Assembly: GCA_025602915.1 (NCBI GenBank)
Contig: JAHLJZ010000021.1
Span: 124,001-188,000, forward strand
DNA from: Paraphysoderma sedebokerense
Taxonomy: Eukaryota; Blastocladiomycota; Physodermatomycetes; Physodermatales; Physodermataceae
Length of the DNA: 64,000 bases
Reading direction: 5' to 3'
Shown here: positions 47,989 through 63,494 of the stretch, one piece after another
Numbering within the stretch: position 1 is the stretch's first letter
How the letters are laid out: each line of letters opens with the position of its first letter
Notes under the pieces: generated by a model
The model's database searches: none
The model's input: the letters and a program-made list of their open reading frames with translations, nothing else
Told to the model about the DNA's origin: nothing
Program-made: the position numbers and the translations under genes

Positions 47989-49653
47989 CTAATCTTCTAT
48001 CATCACCGGCCCACTTTCACATTTACACCTCGGCACTTGCCATTTCTGATCCAAATCCTTCGCCTTCAACGCTGTCCCAACCTCAATCCCACCCGCCTCG
48101 AAGGACGGCCCAGTAATTCTGGGTATCTCGTAAGATGATTCTAATTGAGTTGACTGGTAAGTTAATTTTAAAATGGACGGTGGAACAGGTGAAGCGACTA
48201 AATAAGTTTTACAAAATATTTGATAAAGTGGTATCGCCTCTTGTTTCGGGATATTGGATTGAGGATTCGCATTGGAAAGAGACTCGTCGAAAGAGTTAGC
48301 AGAACGTTGAAATGATTGATCGAGGAGCTTGGCGGGGTCAGATTGAGATAAGGGTACATCGGCCGGTGGCGCTTCAGAGAAATCTTCAGATAATACATCG
48401 GGATGAATTTCGTCCAAATCGGTGGACCCGTCATCATCTTGGAGAATATATTTTGGATCGATCACCATGTTTGCCTTCAGGTTTGATTTGAAGATCCAAC
48501 TTTTTCTGTCAACATTACTCTTCATGTTGAGGGAATCGCCATTTTGTTTATCGTCATCAAAATCTGACAATTCACTGAAAAACTCTTTGTGCATGAAATC
48601 GGTTAAGTATCCTGCCTTCGTGTCTATTCGATCTCGGTCGTCAAAAATTCGCAGTTTCCAAAAATAGCTCCAATACCCAATATTGTGAACAAGTTTTTTC
48701 CATGCATCCATGACCAATGCATTCGCTGAAATTCCTTCCACTATTTTCTCAGCAAGGTCTGAGGACAGCACGTAGAAAGAGTCATCTGGCGTTGGCAAAG
48801 TGGTTATCCGTCGTTTTGTTTGAGATGCGTATCGGACCCAGAACAGATTATTCTTGGGTTGATTATCCAACTCATACAAGAGTCGATGTAGGCATAAAAA
48901 TGTTTGGGTGGTTTTGATGTAGACGAAATGGGTATAGTTTGAGATTCTATAGGAATGGTAAAGAGGGTAGAAAGAAACATGTAATGGCGGAAGGGTGCCG
49001 ACTAGATGGAAGGGATTGCTTCTGAGTTGCACTGGGAGGGTGCTGGTTTCGTCAGTATCGCTGTCGGTTGTCGGCGATACAAATGAGTCCAAGTTAGAGT
49101 AGAATGGAGGCAGTTGATGGGATGGATGTCGAATTAATTTGGGCTGGGCTTGATGGGTGTTGTTAAGCTGAGCGGGAATAAAAATCATGTCTTGGTATGT
49201 ATCATACTCTCTCAATAGATCAATTGATAATGTCGATATCGTGGTTGGGATATAAAATGTGTAGGTAGTTGTCGAGTCTTCTCGCCATGATAACCACGTT
49301 TCACGAAGTAACTTTCGCTGTTCGGCATGTTCAGGATAACTCTGAATTGCAATAAATACGGATGAAGATTCTTGTGATGTTATAGATGCATCTAACTTTC
49401 CCCAAGACCAGCCCATATTTGATACCGAGGATAGCTGGTTGGATATGGCATTGCCTTGTCGCCTGTGGTGGAGTGACGGGATGGACTTCACTGATAGTGA
49501 TGATTGACTATGTGCTGTTCGTCTAACGCTAAAGGCGATATAGAGTAAGTTGAAGGCGGTGAAGGCGATTAGGAAGACGAGGAGGGAGCGGGGGAGAATG
49601 TTGCGTCTGAATCTTCTTGTCATGTACATGATTGCGGATGGACAGATGAACAT
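47989..49653 (-). CDS. GT31-like type II membrane protein with altered acidic motif
   Basis: Golgi-type membrane protein of 554 residues in one exon, related to glycosyltransferase family 31 (beta-1,3-galactosyltransferase-like). A short basic N-terminus (MTRRFRRN) precedes a signal anchor (LLVFLIAFTAFNLLYIAFSV). The GT31 block I is clear: VFIAIQSYPEHAEQRKLLRETW. The block that should hold the DxD metal site (KTDDDxF) reads KTTQTF, in a sequence otherwise well matched (HFVYI before, HRLLYEL after). The downstream ED-type block reads LVMDAW. The enzyme may be inactive or may use a different mechanism. The C-terminal third has acidic linkers and is not family-like. Initiation may be at the internal Met codons at 49629 or 49623. 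It is tail-to-tail with the CCHC gene. Confidence 0.75.
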   Translation of the reverse strand: MFICPSAIMYMTRRFRRNILPRSLLVFLIAFTAFNLLYIAFSVRRTAHSQSSLSVKSIPSLHHRRQGNAISNQLSSVSNMGWSWGKLDASITSQESSSVFIAIQSYPEHAEQRKLLRETWLSWREDSTTTYTFYIPTTISTLSIDLLREYDTYQDMIFIPAQLNNTHQAQPKLIRHPSHQLPPFYSNLDSFVSPTTDSDTDETSTLPVQLRSNPFHLVGTLPPLHVSFYPLYHSYRISNYTHFVYIKTTQTFLCLHRLLYELDNQPKNNLFWVRYASQTKRRITTLPTPDDSFYVLSSDLAEKIVEGISANALVMDAWKKLVHNIGYWSYFWKLRIFDDRDRIDTKAGYLTDFMHKEFFSELSDFDDDKQNGDSLNMKSNVDRKSWIFKSNLKANMVIDPKYILQDDDGSTDLDEIHPDVLSEDFSEAPPADVPLSQSDPAKLLDQSFQRSANSFDESLSNANPQSNIPKQEAIPLYQIFCKTYLVASPVPPSILKLTYQSTQLESSYEIPRITGPSFEAGGIEVGTALKAKDLDQKWQVPRCKCESGPVMIED

Positions 49654-50012
49654 ACTATATAAAATATGGTCCGTAGCGCATTGGGACTTAGAGGGTGGGA
49701 ATGCCAGGAACGCGCGTTCAACAGCGAAATTATTTTGCGTGATTTATTCCGTAATCGCTTTGAATAATCATTTATTTGTATGGGTGTTCTACTGCAGCCT
49801 CTGATGGCGTCTTCTTGTATATGTATTTGAAAATAATTTCTGGTCACAATCCTTCACATAGGCGCATAGATACTCGCGCATTTCTGAGCCCACGTCTCGT
49901 AAGTCGTTCCCTCCCTCATGCCCTCATCCGCTCCTTCGGTCAGGATCCCTCTGACGATCGGCCAATCCAAACTCTATATTATATTCATCATCAATATATT
50001 ACACAATCTACC
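49654..50012. promoter_or_regulatory. Divergent promoter region of the GT31-like and VOC genes
   Basis: 359 bp between head-to-head start codons. No motif stands out except TATAT stretches near 49977-50000, close to the VOC start. Confidence 0.4.
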
Positions 50013-52106
50013 ATGCAGACGATAAGGAACGACTCATTTCCATGCACTGGAATCGAGAATGCAAGATTCAAGTACCTTCGTTTCAAATGCGCCGGTTCGC
50101 TATTATCTTCTATCCACTTCCCTTCATCTTCATAATTTCTAAACTGATGTGTATCGAATTCATACTATTTAGATGTACCCGCTACAGTAGAGTTTTATAC
50201 ATCCTTAGGAATGAATCTTGATGGTAAATTAAACTTTAAAACAAACATGGCCTTGAAATTGTCATACAAGACATCAAGTATGGAGTTCAACGAAAAGAAT
50301 ATATTTCTGTTATTCGAGTATTCAAAGGTTTGTATATCATTCACATATACGCTACAAATATGTGCATATCGCAACTTTTTATTTAAATGTCTGATCATTA
50401 GGAGTCGGAATCCCGACGAACTAGTGTTTTAGAATCAACACATGCAGCGAACATATCGGCTATTCATCAACTTCCTGCAGTTCCGGATGAACCTCCACAG
50501 AAATCAAATGAGGAGCCAAATGTGATTGTGGATTTGAGTGTACCGAGAGATTATCTTGTTATTTATGTTCATTTTTTGGGTCGATTGGTAAAACGATTGC
50601 ATTCTAAAGGTAAACATTTTTGTGGCTGATAGTGAATATAATTTAGAATATTGAAATTGGCTTCTTTGCTTCTATTTTTCAATGATTGTTGTCTATGCAG
50701 GATTTAAAATAATAGTGGATGCACAGACCTATAGTGATCTGCAGTTCGCTGTTGTTCTTGATCCTAATGGCATCGAAATAAGACTAATAGAATTGACAGA
50801 CGCACAATTAAACGAAGTCACAAATAAAGTCCAAGTAAGTTGTAAGCATTCTATTCTAATCCATTCATATTTCAGAAATCTATCCATTAATTAATCATTT
50901 CCCCCTCCTTCGTTTATTGGATTTTTACAGTGGTTCGCTCGTTTGGCATACTACGTCATACCCGACAACAACGCAGACGAAACTACCAATTACTATGAAG
51001 CGTTATTCTCAAAGCAACGTAAAATCCCAACTAAAAAAGTCAACGGAGAAGGGTTTGCGGAAAGTTTGAGTAATCCTTCAGATATTCCAGATTCAATTGG
51101 CGCCGTCAGTACCACAATGGGTGGCAATAAAAAGGGACGAGCAAGGAATCGGTTTAGTAAGGTTAATTGACTTTATGTTTGGATCGACTCCATGGATTCT
51201 CAAGGATCGGCTCCTGAAAATTACATCATCTCCTGATTACCGTAGATACTGATTTGTTAAATTGACCTATTATTTCAACAGCGCGATGGATTCAGAATGA
51301 TAGACTACGAAGACATCATTAGCGGACTTACGCATACAACATATCTATGGTTATCCAATTATAATCGCGAGAAAGCATGCGCATTATGTTTTGTGGAAAA
51401 ATCAACAGGCGATAAACAGTTATACAGAAAACGTAAACCGACGTTAAAGCGAGATTCAAAATTGGTGGGAATTGGTTGGTCATCTTTAATTTTTTACCAT
51501 GGTGAGATGTAGTAAAATGAATTAACTTCATACAATTAATGAAGGGTTCGAAGTAACTCTGCCACTGGAAACGGTGCTACAGCAATTAAATAAGGAACTG
51601 GGAGATTCGTTAAAGTTCTCTGAAACTTATCTTCACGTCAAAAGTACTATTTTCGTTCTTCTTTATTATGACTTTTTTTTCATTTGTTTAACTTGTAGTA
51701 TCCCTAACACATTTATTTCACAGGTCTTGGATACCTCGCCAGATTCAGAATGCCTGCACCAGAATTCAATCTCTCCCCATCCCCAGTATACTACATCGAC
51801 ATAATTTCATCAACAGATTACCCTCAATCCGAGATTAAGAGAAAGTCACAAAGAAATAAACAAAAAGACTTAAAGGACACCGAAACTTCAAAAGCAAAAC
51901 GCGGTGTAGAATGGTTTATTAATTATAACCAAAAATTAAGGGCAACTATGAGTGAGAGTGCTTTGATGAGGTATGTGAAGGATGATGATATAGGGGTGGG
52001 AGGTACAGGTGGGAATGGGAGAAACAGACAAGGAGGTGAGAATACCAGAGGAGGAGAGGGGAAGGGAAATGGTACGGCGAAGAGTAAAAGACGGAATTCT
52101 ATTTAA
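50013..52106 (+). CDS. Two-module VOC (glyoxalase-fold) protein
   Basis: Protein of about 480 residues with a vicinal-oxygen-chelate-like fold, resembling GLOD4-type proteins. The first exon (MQTIRNDSFPCTG... FKYLRFKCA) joins, over an intron with donor GTTCGC near 50098, to DVPATVEFYTSLGM, the classic VOC opening. Module 1 ends with VVLDPNGIEIRLIELTD. Module 2 starts with WFARLAYYVIPDN and NYYEALFSKQRK and ends with SLGYLARFRMPAPEFN. Eight exons are followed. The tail (about 70 residues) is basic, then Gly/Arg/Asn-rich. The usual first metal-ligand histidine is not obvious (Tyr/Leu at the place), so catalysis is uncertain. The stop is TAA at 52104-52106. Confidence 0.6.
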
Positions 52107-52256
52107 TTTTCAATCCGGGTTGAATTGTTCTAGCGACGGATAAGTTGCCTTTGGTTTGTAAATACAGCATATGCACATGAATCGATCAACTTCTAACACA
52201 TTATGCAATTTCTCGAGAAGCGAGGGACGCGTCTCCTCCGCGCCGTATGTTGTACA

Positions 52257-54987
<2,731 letters not shown>

Positions 54988-55470
54988 ATGATCTGGTATG
55001 AAGAGGAATCGATAATGAATAAGAAATCGTAGTGGGTTGAAGCAGGATGTCGCGACGTGAAATTAGATGGATTTAGCAACATCCGGCCAATATCTGATTA
55101 TATTCATTTCATATATCATGAAGCATCTCAATGTTCTGTATTCATAATTCTTGTACTGTCTTGCCTCATGCATTTTATGTTCATCCTGTTGCATGTAATG
55201 CAGTGGAGAAATGCTGAAATCCCCGGTCTTGGAACATATAAAGAAGAAGCTGAACACAAAGCACAATGTGCAATCAACTATCGTATTTTGATATTTATAT
55301 TGTAGGTTCACATTTTCCCTATCAACAATATGTCGGGTGTGCGCTTTTCGCACCGAGTTCTTCTTTGTCGCGTTTCTTGGTTTCCTTCCATCCACAAATG
55401 CTTCAATTCGAAATCCATTCATCCTTGATATTCTATTCTGCCTGCTTCTCTTCTTATAACAGTAAACCGT
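54988..55470. promoter_or_regulatory. Divergent promoter between katanin p60 and CEP76
   Basis: 483 bp between two start codons of microtubule/centriole genes. Only short open stretches are present. It includes gtgcgcttttcgcaccga near 55338-55355, which contains an inverted repeat and could be a control site. Shared regulation in ciliogenesis is inference. Confidence 0.45.
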
Positions 55471-58400
55471 ATGGATGTTCCAGTGGACGAATCTCGCATA
55501 TCCGAGTGGAGGACGGCTGTGTCTGATCAGATAAAGCGAAATCGTTTGTGATTCCTTCGCTACCTTTCCTCAATATCCCTCTCACAGCAATCATTTTACA
55601 CGAAAACTAGGTATCCAGGAGCGAATTCGTGGAATTCTTGAGATACCGAGTGTACAGAGAGAAGATCAGTCTATCGTAGAGGAGGAGGTAAGTAAGACTC
55701 AACAGAGAACAAAAGCCCTGTGAGCTGTCTGCTAATGCAATCAATACAGATCAAACGGGATATACTGGAGCAAGGAATCATTGAGGATATTATCTGCTCT
55801 CTAAAGTAAAATCCTTTTAATCTATCCTCGATTTGCGTTTGGAAATAGTGAGCTGATTGTGCTCATGGTGAACATGTGCAGGAAAGGGAATAAACGAAAC
55901 CAGAATCGGACGTCGTCGACCGAAAACAAAGCAAAGTCTGAGAAAGAACTGTTATTCAGAAAACTGCTAGGTAACTTTTATATTCAAGCCTATTTAATTG
56001 TGAGATCATAACCGACATCGCTAATTATTATTTAAAAAGAGCAAAGATCATCTCGTTCAGTCGGACTTCATCAGAAACAAGCGCGGTCGTCCGTCATCGA
56101 GAATATAAAGTCAAATCAACAGCTTCGATCTATTAAACTAGATGTTTTTGGGGGGAAAGCATTTGTGAGTGAGCTAGATGACAATGTAACTCAGTTCTTT
56201 TCGCTGTCAGTCTATTGATATACCGGAGGAAGATGAGCTAAATCATGCTTGGATGTAGGAATCGCTTCCATCACAAATCACTGTCCATATCCTTGCCCTC
56301 GGTCAAAGATTTGCCACAAAACCTGTCAAATTATGCGTTGAACCGGTTATCTCGGAATCGTTTGAAATTCAACTTCCCGTATGCCTTTCTATAAGCATTC
56401 TTTTCCGTATTTATTTTTCATAACTTACGAATCTGCTGTCATTGATTTGTTCACAGTCAGCTTCCTCGTCTACTCAACTGCTGCCCCAAGTTTTATCTAT
56501 ACAACCCATACATTTCGTACTGACACGAACAAACGATTACGCAAACACCCGCCTCCTAGGTGTGGCACAGCTCGATTGCAGCGACGTTCTTCACAATGGA
56601 GTGTTAAAGAAAAGCATTGAGGTTACTGGAATAGGAAGTGATGCGTCTGTATCTATTGGGGTGTTGGAGGTAAAAGTTCAGGCTGAATCAAGTGATTTGA
56701 TGGCAAAGGAGGACCTACGTCAATTGGTATGAATTCCACATATTTCCGACCTCGTATGCACCCATTGTCACCTGTGTTTTGGTGTTGGAAAGTCTAATAG
56801 CAGATCAATGGAGCATTTTCAGTACTAACATTCTTCCCTCTATTCAGATGGAAGCGGCAAAGCTGGAGCACCAAGAGTCCACTCGTTTATTTTTTGCCAT
56901 TTCAAAATCATGGTGGAAAGAGTATACACAGATACGTCCAAATTATGAAGAACGGTAATGCTGTCTTCGCTCATCAAACAATTTTCTTTCCTTTTCTCTC
57001 TGATGAATAACCACTATTACACTGTTATTTGCCTTCCTGTTGCAGTTTAATCAAATTATTCGCTCAATCGGAATTCGGGACAAGCATGCCTGTCCCGACA
57101 TTCATTGAACCCGTGAAATGTACACTTATCTGTTGTGTCCGTCCGTAGAGTGTCCATGCTAACCGACTTTATAAACAGCAAGGCAGATAGAGTCGCCCAA
57201 ACATGCTGCAAGATTTGTTAGGTAAATTGACTTTTTGGCGTTATCGATTGCCCGCTGATACATTAATGGAACAGTTAAAGCTTGATAGAATACGATAAAC
57301 ATAAGAGTATTAGTGGAACAACGTGAGCATAGAATACTTTTCATTATTGTCATTCTCCCTTCTTTTCTGGGCATTACGATATGAATTGTCACATCGCTTT
57401 CTGTCGCAACTAACATGAAAATACCAGTGCAGATGTCTGGCAGTCTTTCCATGCGACCCTTGTTCTCGGTAAAGGGAATATTGAAGATCATGCTATTTTA
57501 TTATGTAGCTTATTGAGAGGATTTGAATTGGACGCATATGTTACCATCGGATTGGTATGATCAATTGCTTTCAATTGCATGCTCGAGAGTTTACAATGGG
57601 TTGACAACACCAATAAACAGGATGCAAACAATCAACCACATACTTGGGTAACTGTTGTTACCGCAAAGAACTCAGTGATATTTTACGAAAGTATAACTGG
57701 TGCACGGTCTGTTATTTGTTCCCCCTAATTCACATTTTGCCCGAGAATAAAAGGATTAAAATTCTCTCTTCCTTATTTTGAACAAAGATATGTGCTGAAT
57801 GACGATACGCCATTTGCACCGAAATATCCATACAAAACTGTCGATTGCTTATTTTCGCATAAGAAGTACTATGGAAATTGTCAGGTGAGAATTTCGAAAT
57901 ATTCCTCCACCATGAATATTCATTCTTTATAGAATCATTCAGTCACGTTTTACTAACAAATTGAGATTTGCTAATGGCGAAATTCCATAATCAAATAAAA
58001 TATTACCACCGGTGCCAACTGGAACAGCCTTCGAATGAAATATCAAAGGTTGATTTTAACTTGAATGATGAAGCTAAGTGGAAACAGCTAGATTTAACCA
58101 TGCTGAGTCGGGTCACATGGTTTGTAATCATTTTCCTCTTAAGATTGATAGGATGCAGTGACCTTGCTTCCAATTAGGATTTTATCTGACTTCTTCTAAA
58201 ATGCATTATTCTCGACATCATTGTCTTCATTTGTTTGTTGAAAATTATAGGCATCATAACCCACCGATTCAGTTGGTGACATCGAAAATCGACACCTGCC
58301 AGCATGAACTAGCGTTGGAAAAAGAGTTAAAACATATGTTTTCAGCTCATTTAGAAATCCACGAGGTAATATTGACAAATCCTATTATAATCCAACTTAG

Positions 58401-58897
58401 GTTTGATACTGATTGCTCTTTTGATCCATATATCATTCTCTCATTTATACTGGCCTTTCTCTTTTCCCGAATTATTGATTTTCCTTCAAAAAGCGTTCAT
58501 GCACATGGTGCACACAACTATCGAGTTTAATGTATACGGCTTTATCGAACTACGAAAATGAAAGATTACTTGGAAGCTGCATTGGACAAGAGGAGTTTGA
58601 GGAGGGGATCAGGAGATCGATTCCCGTAGGATGTCTATTTAAGGTATGGGCTAGAGTAGATTCATTCTCTAGGAAACCAATTTATCACAACAACCATTTT
58701 GCCAGGCATTCCCCACCCATTTCACATATACTTCACCCCAAAGAATTTTTACCTTCCTCATAAAGTTTCAGCAATGCAAAGAATTATTATCCACTAGAGG
58801 TGATCAAATTCGGTTTTGTTTAGCTGTTAAATGTGTAAAGTATGTGGAGAGGGTAGCATGTTGGGTAATGGTCGGAGTAAGGTATCGAAAGGTTTAG
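55471..58897 (+). CDS. CEP76: CEP76 centriolar protein
   Basis: Centrosomal protein that in animals limits centriole re-duplication. About 14 exons are joined by frame and similarity. Order: N-terminal helices (RIQERIRGILEIPS, ILEQGIIEDIICSLK); the C2-like domain from IKLDVFGGKAF through RFATKPVKLCVEP and IHFVLTRTN to SVSIGVLEVKV; FFAISKSWWKEYTQIRPNYEERL and KLFAQSEFG; a transglutaminase-like part (RQIESPKHAARFV, EDHAILLCSLLRGFELDAYV, HTWVTVV, FYESITGAR); KYPYKTVDCLFSHKKYYGNCQ-like and NLNDEAKWKQL; and the C-terminus GQEEFEEGIRRSIPVGCLFK, AFPTHFTY, CWVMVGVRYRKV. The stretch before EDHA is about a dozen residues shorter than in the human protein. The ATG at 55471 is at the family N-terminus. 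The stop is TAG at 58895-58897. Confidence 0.92.
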
Positions 58898-59592
58898 TCT
58901 GAATTCATGCTGATAATCTAGAGGGATCCATTGCCTACATGTTATTTATTATAATTTATGCAAAGACCATATACCGTAGGTATATGTACTTTAAAATATC
59001 ACTTCGCGTTCTAGAAAGTCTCCTTTTCGCTGTTCCATGGCAACGCGAGCAGCCAGATACTGTGGTTCATAGGCTTTTGGCATTATCTGATGTATTCTTG
59101 CCAACCTGTTACCTGAACTATATCTAGGTCATATCCGTAATTGACGATGGATGATTTGGCACGATTTTAATCGGATGACGGAGCCTGAAATAGCGCGTCC
59201 CCTTGTCCACAACTGATAAATTTTAGGTTCGGATCACAATGTGGGTTGATGGGAATTAAACTTGATGAGAATTAAATTCATTTAGGATTATGCAATCGAA
59301 TCGAATCGTTCGGCTTACTTGCGGTGGGATGGCCGGTATGATGCAAACACCTAATTGTAAAGTATAACATATCACAGAGTAGCATTTTAATTAGACTGAT
59401 GCGGCATATATTTGAAAATTCTTGATTTTGGGCAAGATTCATAAATTACACTTGTAACACTCAGTCGGATTCGGCCGACTTTAAGTTTGTTGTTGCTACG
59501 TGTCCACTCGGCATCCAAGCTTTTCTTACATTCCACTTTCTATTGTCGATTGAATTTTAAGGGCCACATCTACTATTGACTATCTCAACATC
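58898..59592. other. Intergenic region, no gene seen
   Basis: 695 bp between CEP76 and the SM-protein gene, both on the plus strand. Only short ORFs are present. AT-rich stretches at 59360-59460 may be 3' UTR or promoter. I see nothing else. Confidence 0.45.
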
Positions 59593-62500
59593 ATGTCGAC
59601 TTTCACGGCACCGCTGAGGGAGCTCTTGGCCGGTATAATTCGTACTTTGTGATTCATGTAGAATTCAAATCGCAATCTTATAGTCTTGCCTAATCATTTT
59701 TAGAGTCCCTCCTGAAGATGCTTAATCTTAATCCAGCAGACGATTCGAATTCCAATTCATCAGTAACAGCGACGACCAGTTCTTCGAATAATGGAATTCC
59801 TTTTAATACCCCTGTGTGGAAAGTTCTAATTTACGATGACTTCGGTCGAGATGTGATTAGTCCGGTCGTCACAGTTAATGAGCTAAGAGAGAACGGAGTG
59901 ACCGTTTATTTGTGAGTATTTATCTGACAGAATATAAATTACTTTCGTTTCTGTATGCTCCTGTGTGTGTTACGAATGGAGAGAGTGAGATGCTCCACAG
60001 GAATGAATACGTCTGGATGAGCTCAAGTTATGGGTATGGTTGGGGAGATAGAAACCATCCTGCTGACGGACGGCGTTGCTTATTTGACCTTCATTTTCAT
60101 GGATATTATCACTTACATCATCCTTTCAATTTCTTTATTTGCTATACCTATGGAACTGTTTGAATCCTTCTACCGAACCCTCAAATTGTCGTGATTTACG
60201 TAATTTTGGCTACCTCCCCATCGGGTATTAACATTGTCAGACCACTCCATTCTTCCCGTCAAGCAATACCTGATGTTCCTGCAGTCTACTTTATTTCACC
60301 CACATCTTCGAACATATCGAAAATATCCCAAGATCTCTCTTTGAACCTTTACGAATCTTACTACATCAATTTTACCACACCAGTTCCTCGGCCATTGTTA
60401 GAAGAGCTGGCACATCATGCAGTTCAGGCTCAAAGCGTCAATTCTATTGAGAAGGTGTATGATATGTATACCGGATTTACATGTTTAGAGAAAGACCTGT
60501 TCACTTTGGAAATGGAAAAGACATTTGAAGAGTTGAATAAAGCAGGAGCGGGGAGAGAAGTGATGATTGAAACTGTTGTTGATAAAGTTGTGACAGGGTT
60601 ATTTGGAGTGTGCGTCACGATGGGTAAGTTCTTATATACTTTTATCTTGCTGTCTTGCCTCCTGTTCTGGCTACTTTGTATAAGAGGATGCAACTTTAAA
60701 CTATTGGTTTTAATGCATAACCGTTCTATGCACCTTTCTTAACGTATGGTAGGCGTTATTCCGGTCATCCGCTGTCCTCGAGGCAATGCTGCCGAAATGA
60801 TCGCGACAAAATTAGACTCCAAACTGCGGGATCATGTTATGAATTCTAGAAGTGGTATATCCTTATTCTCAAATGAAAATAACAATATTGGGTTGGGAGT
60901 TCAGCGTCCTTGTGTGTATCTGTCTTCAATGAAGACTTTATACTTTATTGTACGAACGATACTGATCGATGGGGATAGACTCCTAACTTGAACTTCGCAA
61001 TAGTATTAATAATCACGGATCGATCCATTGACCTGGCTTCCATGTTATGCCACGCTTGGAATTACAATGCTTTGGTTCACGACGTTCTAAATTCAAAGTT
61101 AAACAGAGTTGTTGTAACGGTAGCTTTAGCTCTCTTCGTTGATGTTCGATCTTATTCGTTACTGACGACTCTATCGATTTTTCTTGTTCGCCGACAAGAC
61201 TGAAGAACAAAATAGACCAGTTAAAAAGACCTATGACATCAACGTAAAAGATTTCTTTTGGAACAAAAATTCAGGCAGTCCATTCCCGCAAGTCGCTGGT
61301 TTGTTTATCTCTGAACTCCTCCCCCTTGTTGTGGCCTCGTCATTAACTTTGTTACAATTTTTTTTTAATTGTTCTTACCCACAGAGCAAGTTGATATTGA
61401 GTTGAAAGCGTACAAGGAAGACGCTCAAGAGATATTGAAGTCTTCTGGTGCGTCCAGCATTGAAGAAATGACATCAGGCAACAGGTTTGTCAAATTTCAA
61501 TCTCTGTCTTCTCTCACATTTTTCTATCCGATTTCATCCGAGTATTGTAATTAGCTCTCGTGTACTGCCTGCGTCTTCATGTGTATGCACCTTGTATATT
61601 AACCAAATTTAAAACGAACTCAGTGACGTTCCCATCAACGCCAAAAATTTGAAATCTGCGTTAACCCAACTCCCGGAATTAACTGTCCGTAAAAACACAA
61701 TTGATATGCACATGAATATCGCCACTGCGTTGTTACAGGCCATAAAGGACCGATCCTTGGATGTTCTGTTTGGGTTAGAAGAAGGTGTTGGAAAGCAGGT
61801 ATGGGTTCCGCTATTCCTTTTTATTGCGCTTTTCAATGCTAACCGTCCACGTAAATGCTAATTGCTTTTGATCTATCCATCATTAATGAAATTTCCGATG
61901 CACGAACTTCAAAAGAATAAATCGCAATTGCTAGAAACTTTGTCCAATCCAAAAATGGGGACACCAGAGGATAGAATTCGTTTACTTTTGTTTTATTATC
62001 TGTCCATACCTGATATTTCGAACACGGAGTTGGAAGAATATATAAATGCGTTGAAAAAGAGCGGAGTGGAGAAAGGATTTGAATGTGTGGAGTTTGTCAA
62101 ACGGTTTGTCATTATGCCAAAATCTCCTTTTGCTTCATTTAAATCGTCTCTGTTGTTTTGCTAAGCGACTCATCAAATATCTACTTTCATTTACCTTTTT
62201 CTTGGGATTCCTGACACATAATGCAGCACACGAACATTTAACAAAATTACATCGATAAGTGGATCCGGTAGTAGCACTGGAGGATTGTCTGGCATGAGGT
62301 CCTCGACCAGTAATGACTTTTTAGGAAAATTTAGTTCCTTAGGGAATAAGGTTTGATATTTGAATTTTCCTGAAATATTGATCTCTACACTTTATCGCTC
62401 TGTTGATGATCTAAATTATCACGTTACACAGCTAATTTCGTCTATTCCCTGTCTGTGACTAGTTGACGGAAAATCTGAAAGACTCAACCCTCAGCAGCGC

Positions 62501-62931
62501 TTTGTCTTCGTTTAATTTCACTGACGTTGTCAAAAATCTGGTATCTGGCGGTAAAGAATTAGCGCTTACTCGAACAGTAGAAGCATTGATGGACGGGGCG
62601 GAAGGAAACGTGAATGATGATTATTTATATCTGGATCCCAAAATGGGAAGGAACACTATGAACACCATGGGTGGGTCAGCGGTACGAGGTGGCAAGAAAC
62701 AATTTAATGAGGCTGTAGTGTTTGTAGTAGGTGGCGGCAGTTACGTCGAGTACCAGAATTTGGTGGACTGGGTGAAGGTTTGTTTTGGTGTGCCTTTTGA
62801 AGATTATTGAACTTTTGTCTAATACGTCATTTATTTAGCAATCATCGAACAAAAAGAAGATCACGTATGGAACAACAGAAATGGTCACACCCGTCCAGTT
62901 CTTGAGCCAATTGAGTGAATTGGGCAAGTAA
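59593..62931 (+). CDS. SCFD1: Sly1/SCFD1 SM-family vesicle-fusion protein
   Basis: Sec1/Munc18 protein that binds the syntaxin-5 type SNARE and drives ER-Golgi fusion. About 11 exons. Landmarks: [111 protein letters not shown] with [27 protein letters not shown] and [26 protein letters not shown]; and near the end [19 protein letters not shown]. The order and wording match Sly1 rather than Sec1 or Vps45. A Gly/Ser insert ([16 protein letters not shown]) sits in domain 3. The stop is TAA at 62929-62931. The gene looks intact. Confidence 0.94.
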
Positions 62932-63494
62932 GTTATGGGAGCCTCTCTTTTAACATCGGTAAACATAAGTTCCATAAATGAACGTGAGGTGTCTTATGAT
63001 TTGACATAATAAATTTATATCGAATAATACTTGTGTAAGGTAATGCTGGTTTCATTCCGAAATTAGATGCGCGTTCAAAAGCTCTATGCATAAACTTTAA
63101 ATTTCAAACCGATCATACTATCCAGATATTTCGCTTCTATACCTAAATCTAATTATGCAAACTATATTGTGTCCTGGGTACATATCTTTGATACATCTTG
63201 AAGTCAGATGTGGAATACCACTTAACTGTTATTAAGTGGACACACGTGATCTCTAAATCTGGTTTTGTCTCCAAATTTCAAGGCCAAACGTAAGGAACCT
63301 AGTAAACAGGTCGCAGGAACAAGGGATCAACTAACTAATGCACTCGATATTAAGAAAATAAAGTTATTATTCTCTTCAATACCTCAATATTCGCTAGTTG
63401 TACCCGCAACACCAGAAAATCCAGATATCCGTAGTTTCCCCGCGCACACGGTAACCAGTACCACCGCATACAAGAATACATTCAAACACAACAA
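62932..63494. promoter_or_regulatory. Region upstream of the PP2C gene
   Basis: 563 bp after the SM-protein gene. An open frame at 63265-63494 and beyond overlaps the PP2C start in another frame and has no domain. The stretch probably holds the PP2C promoter. Confidence 0.4.
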
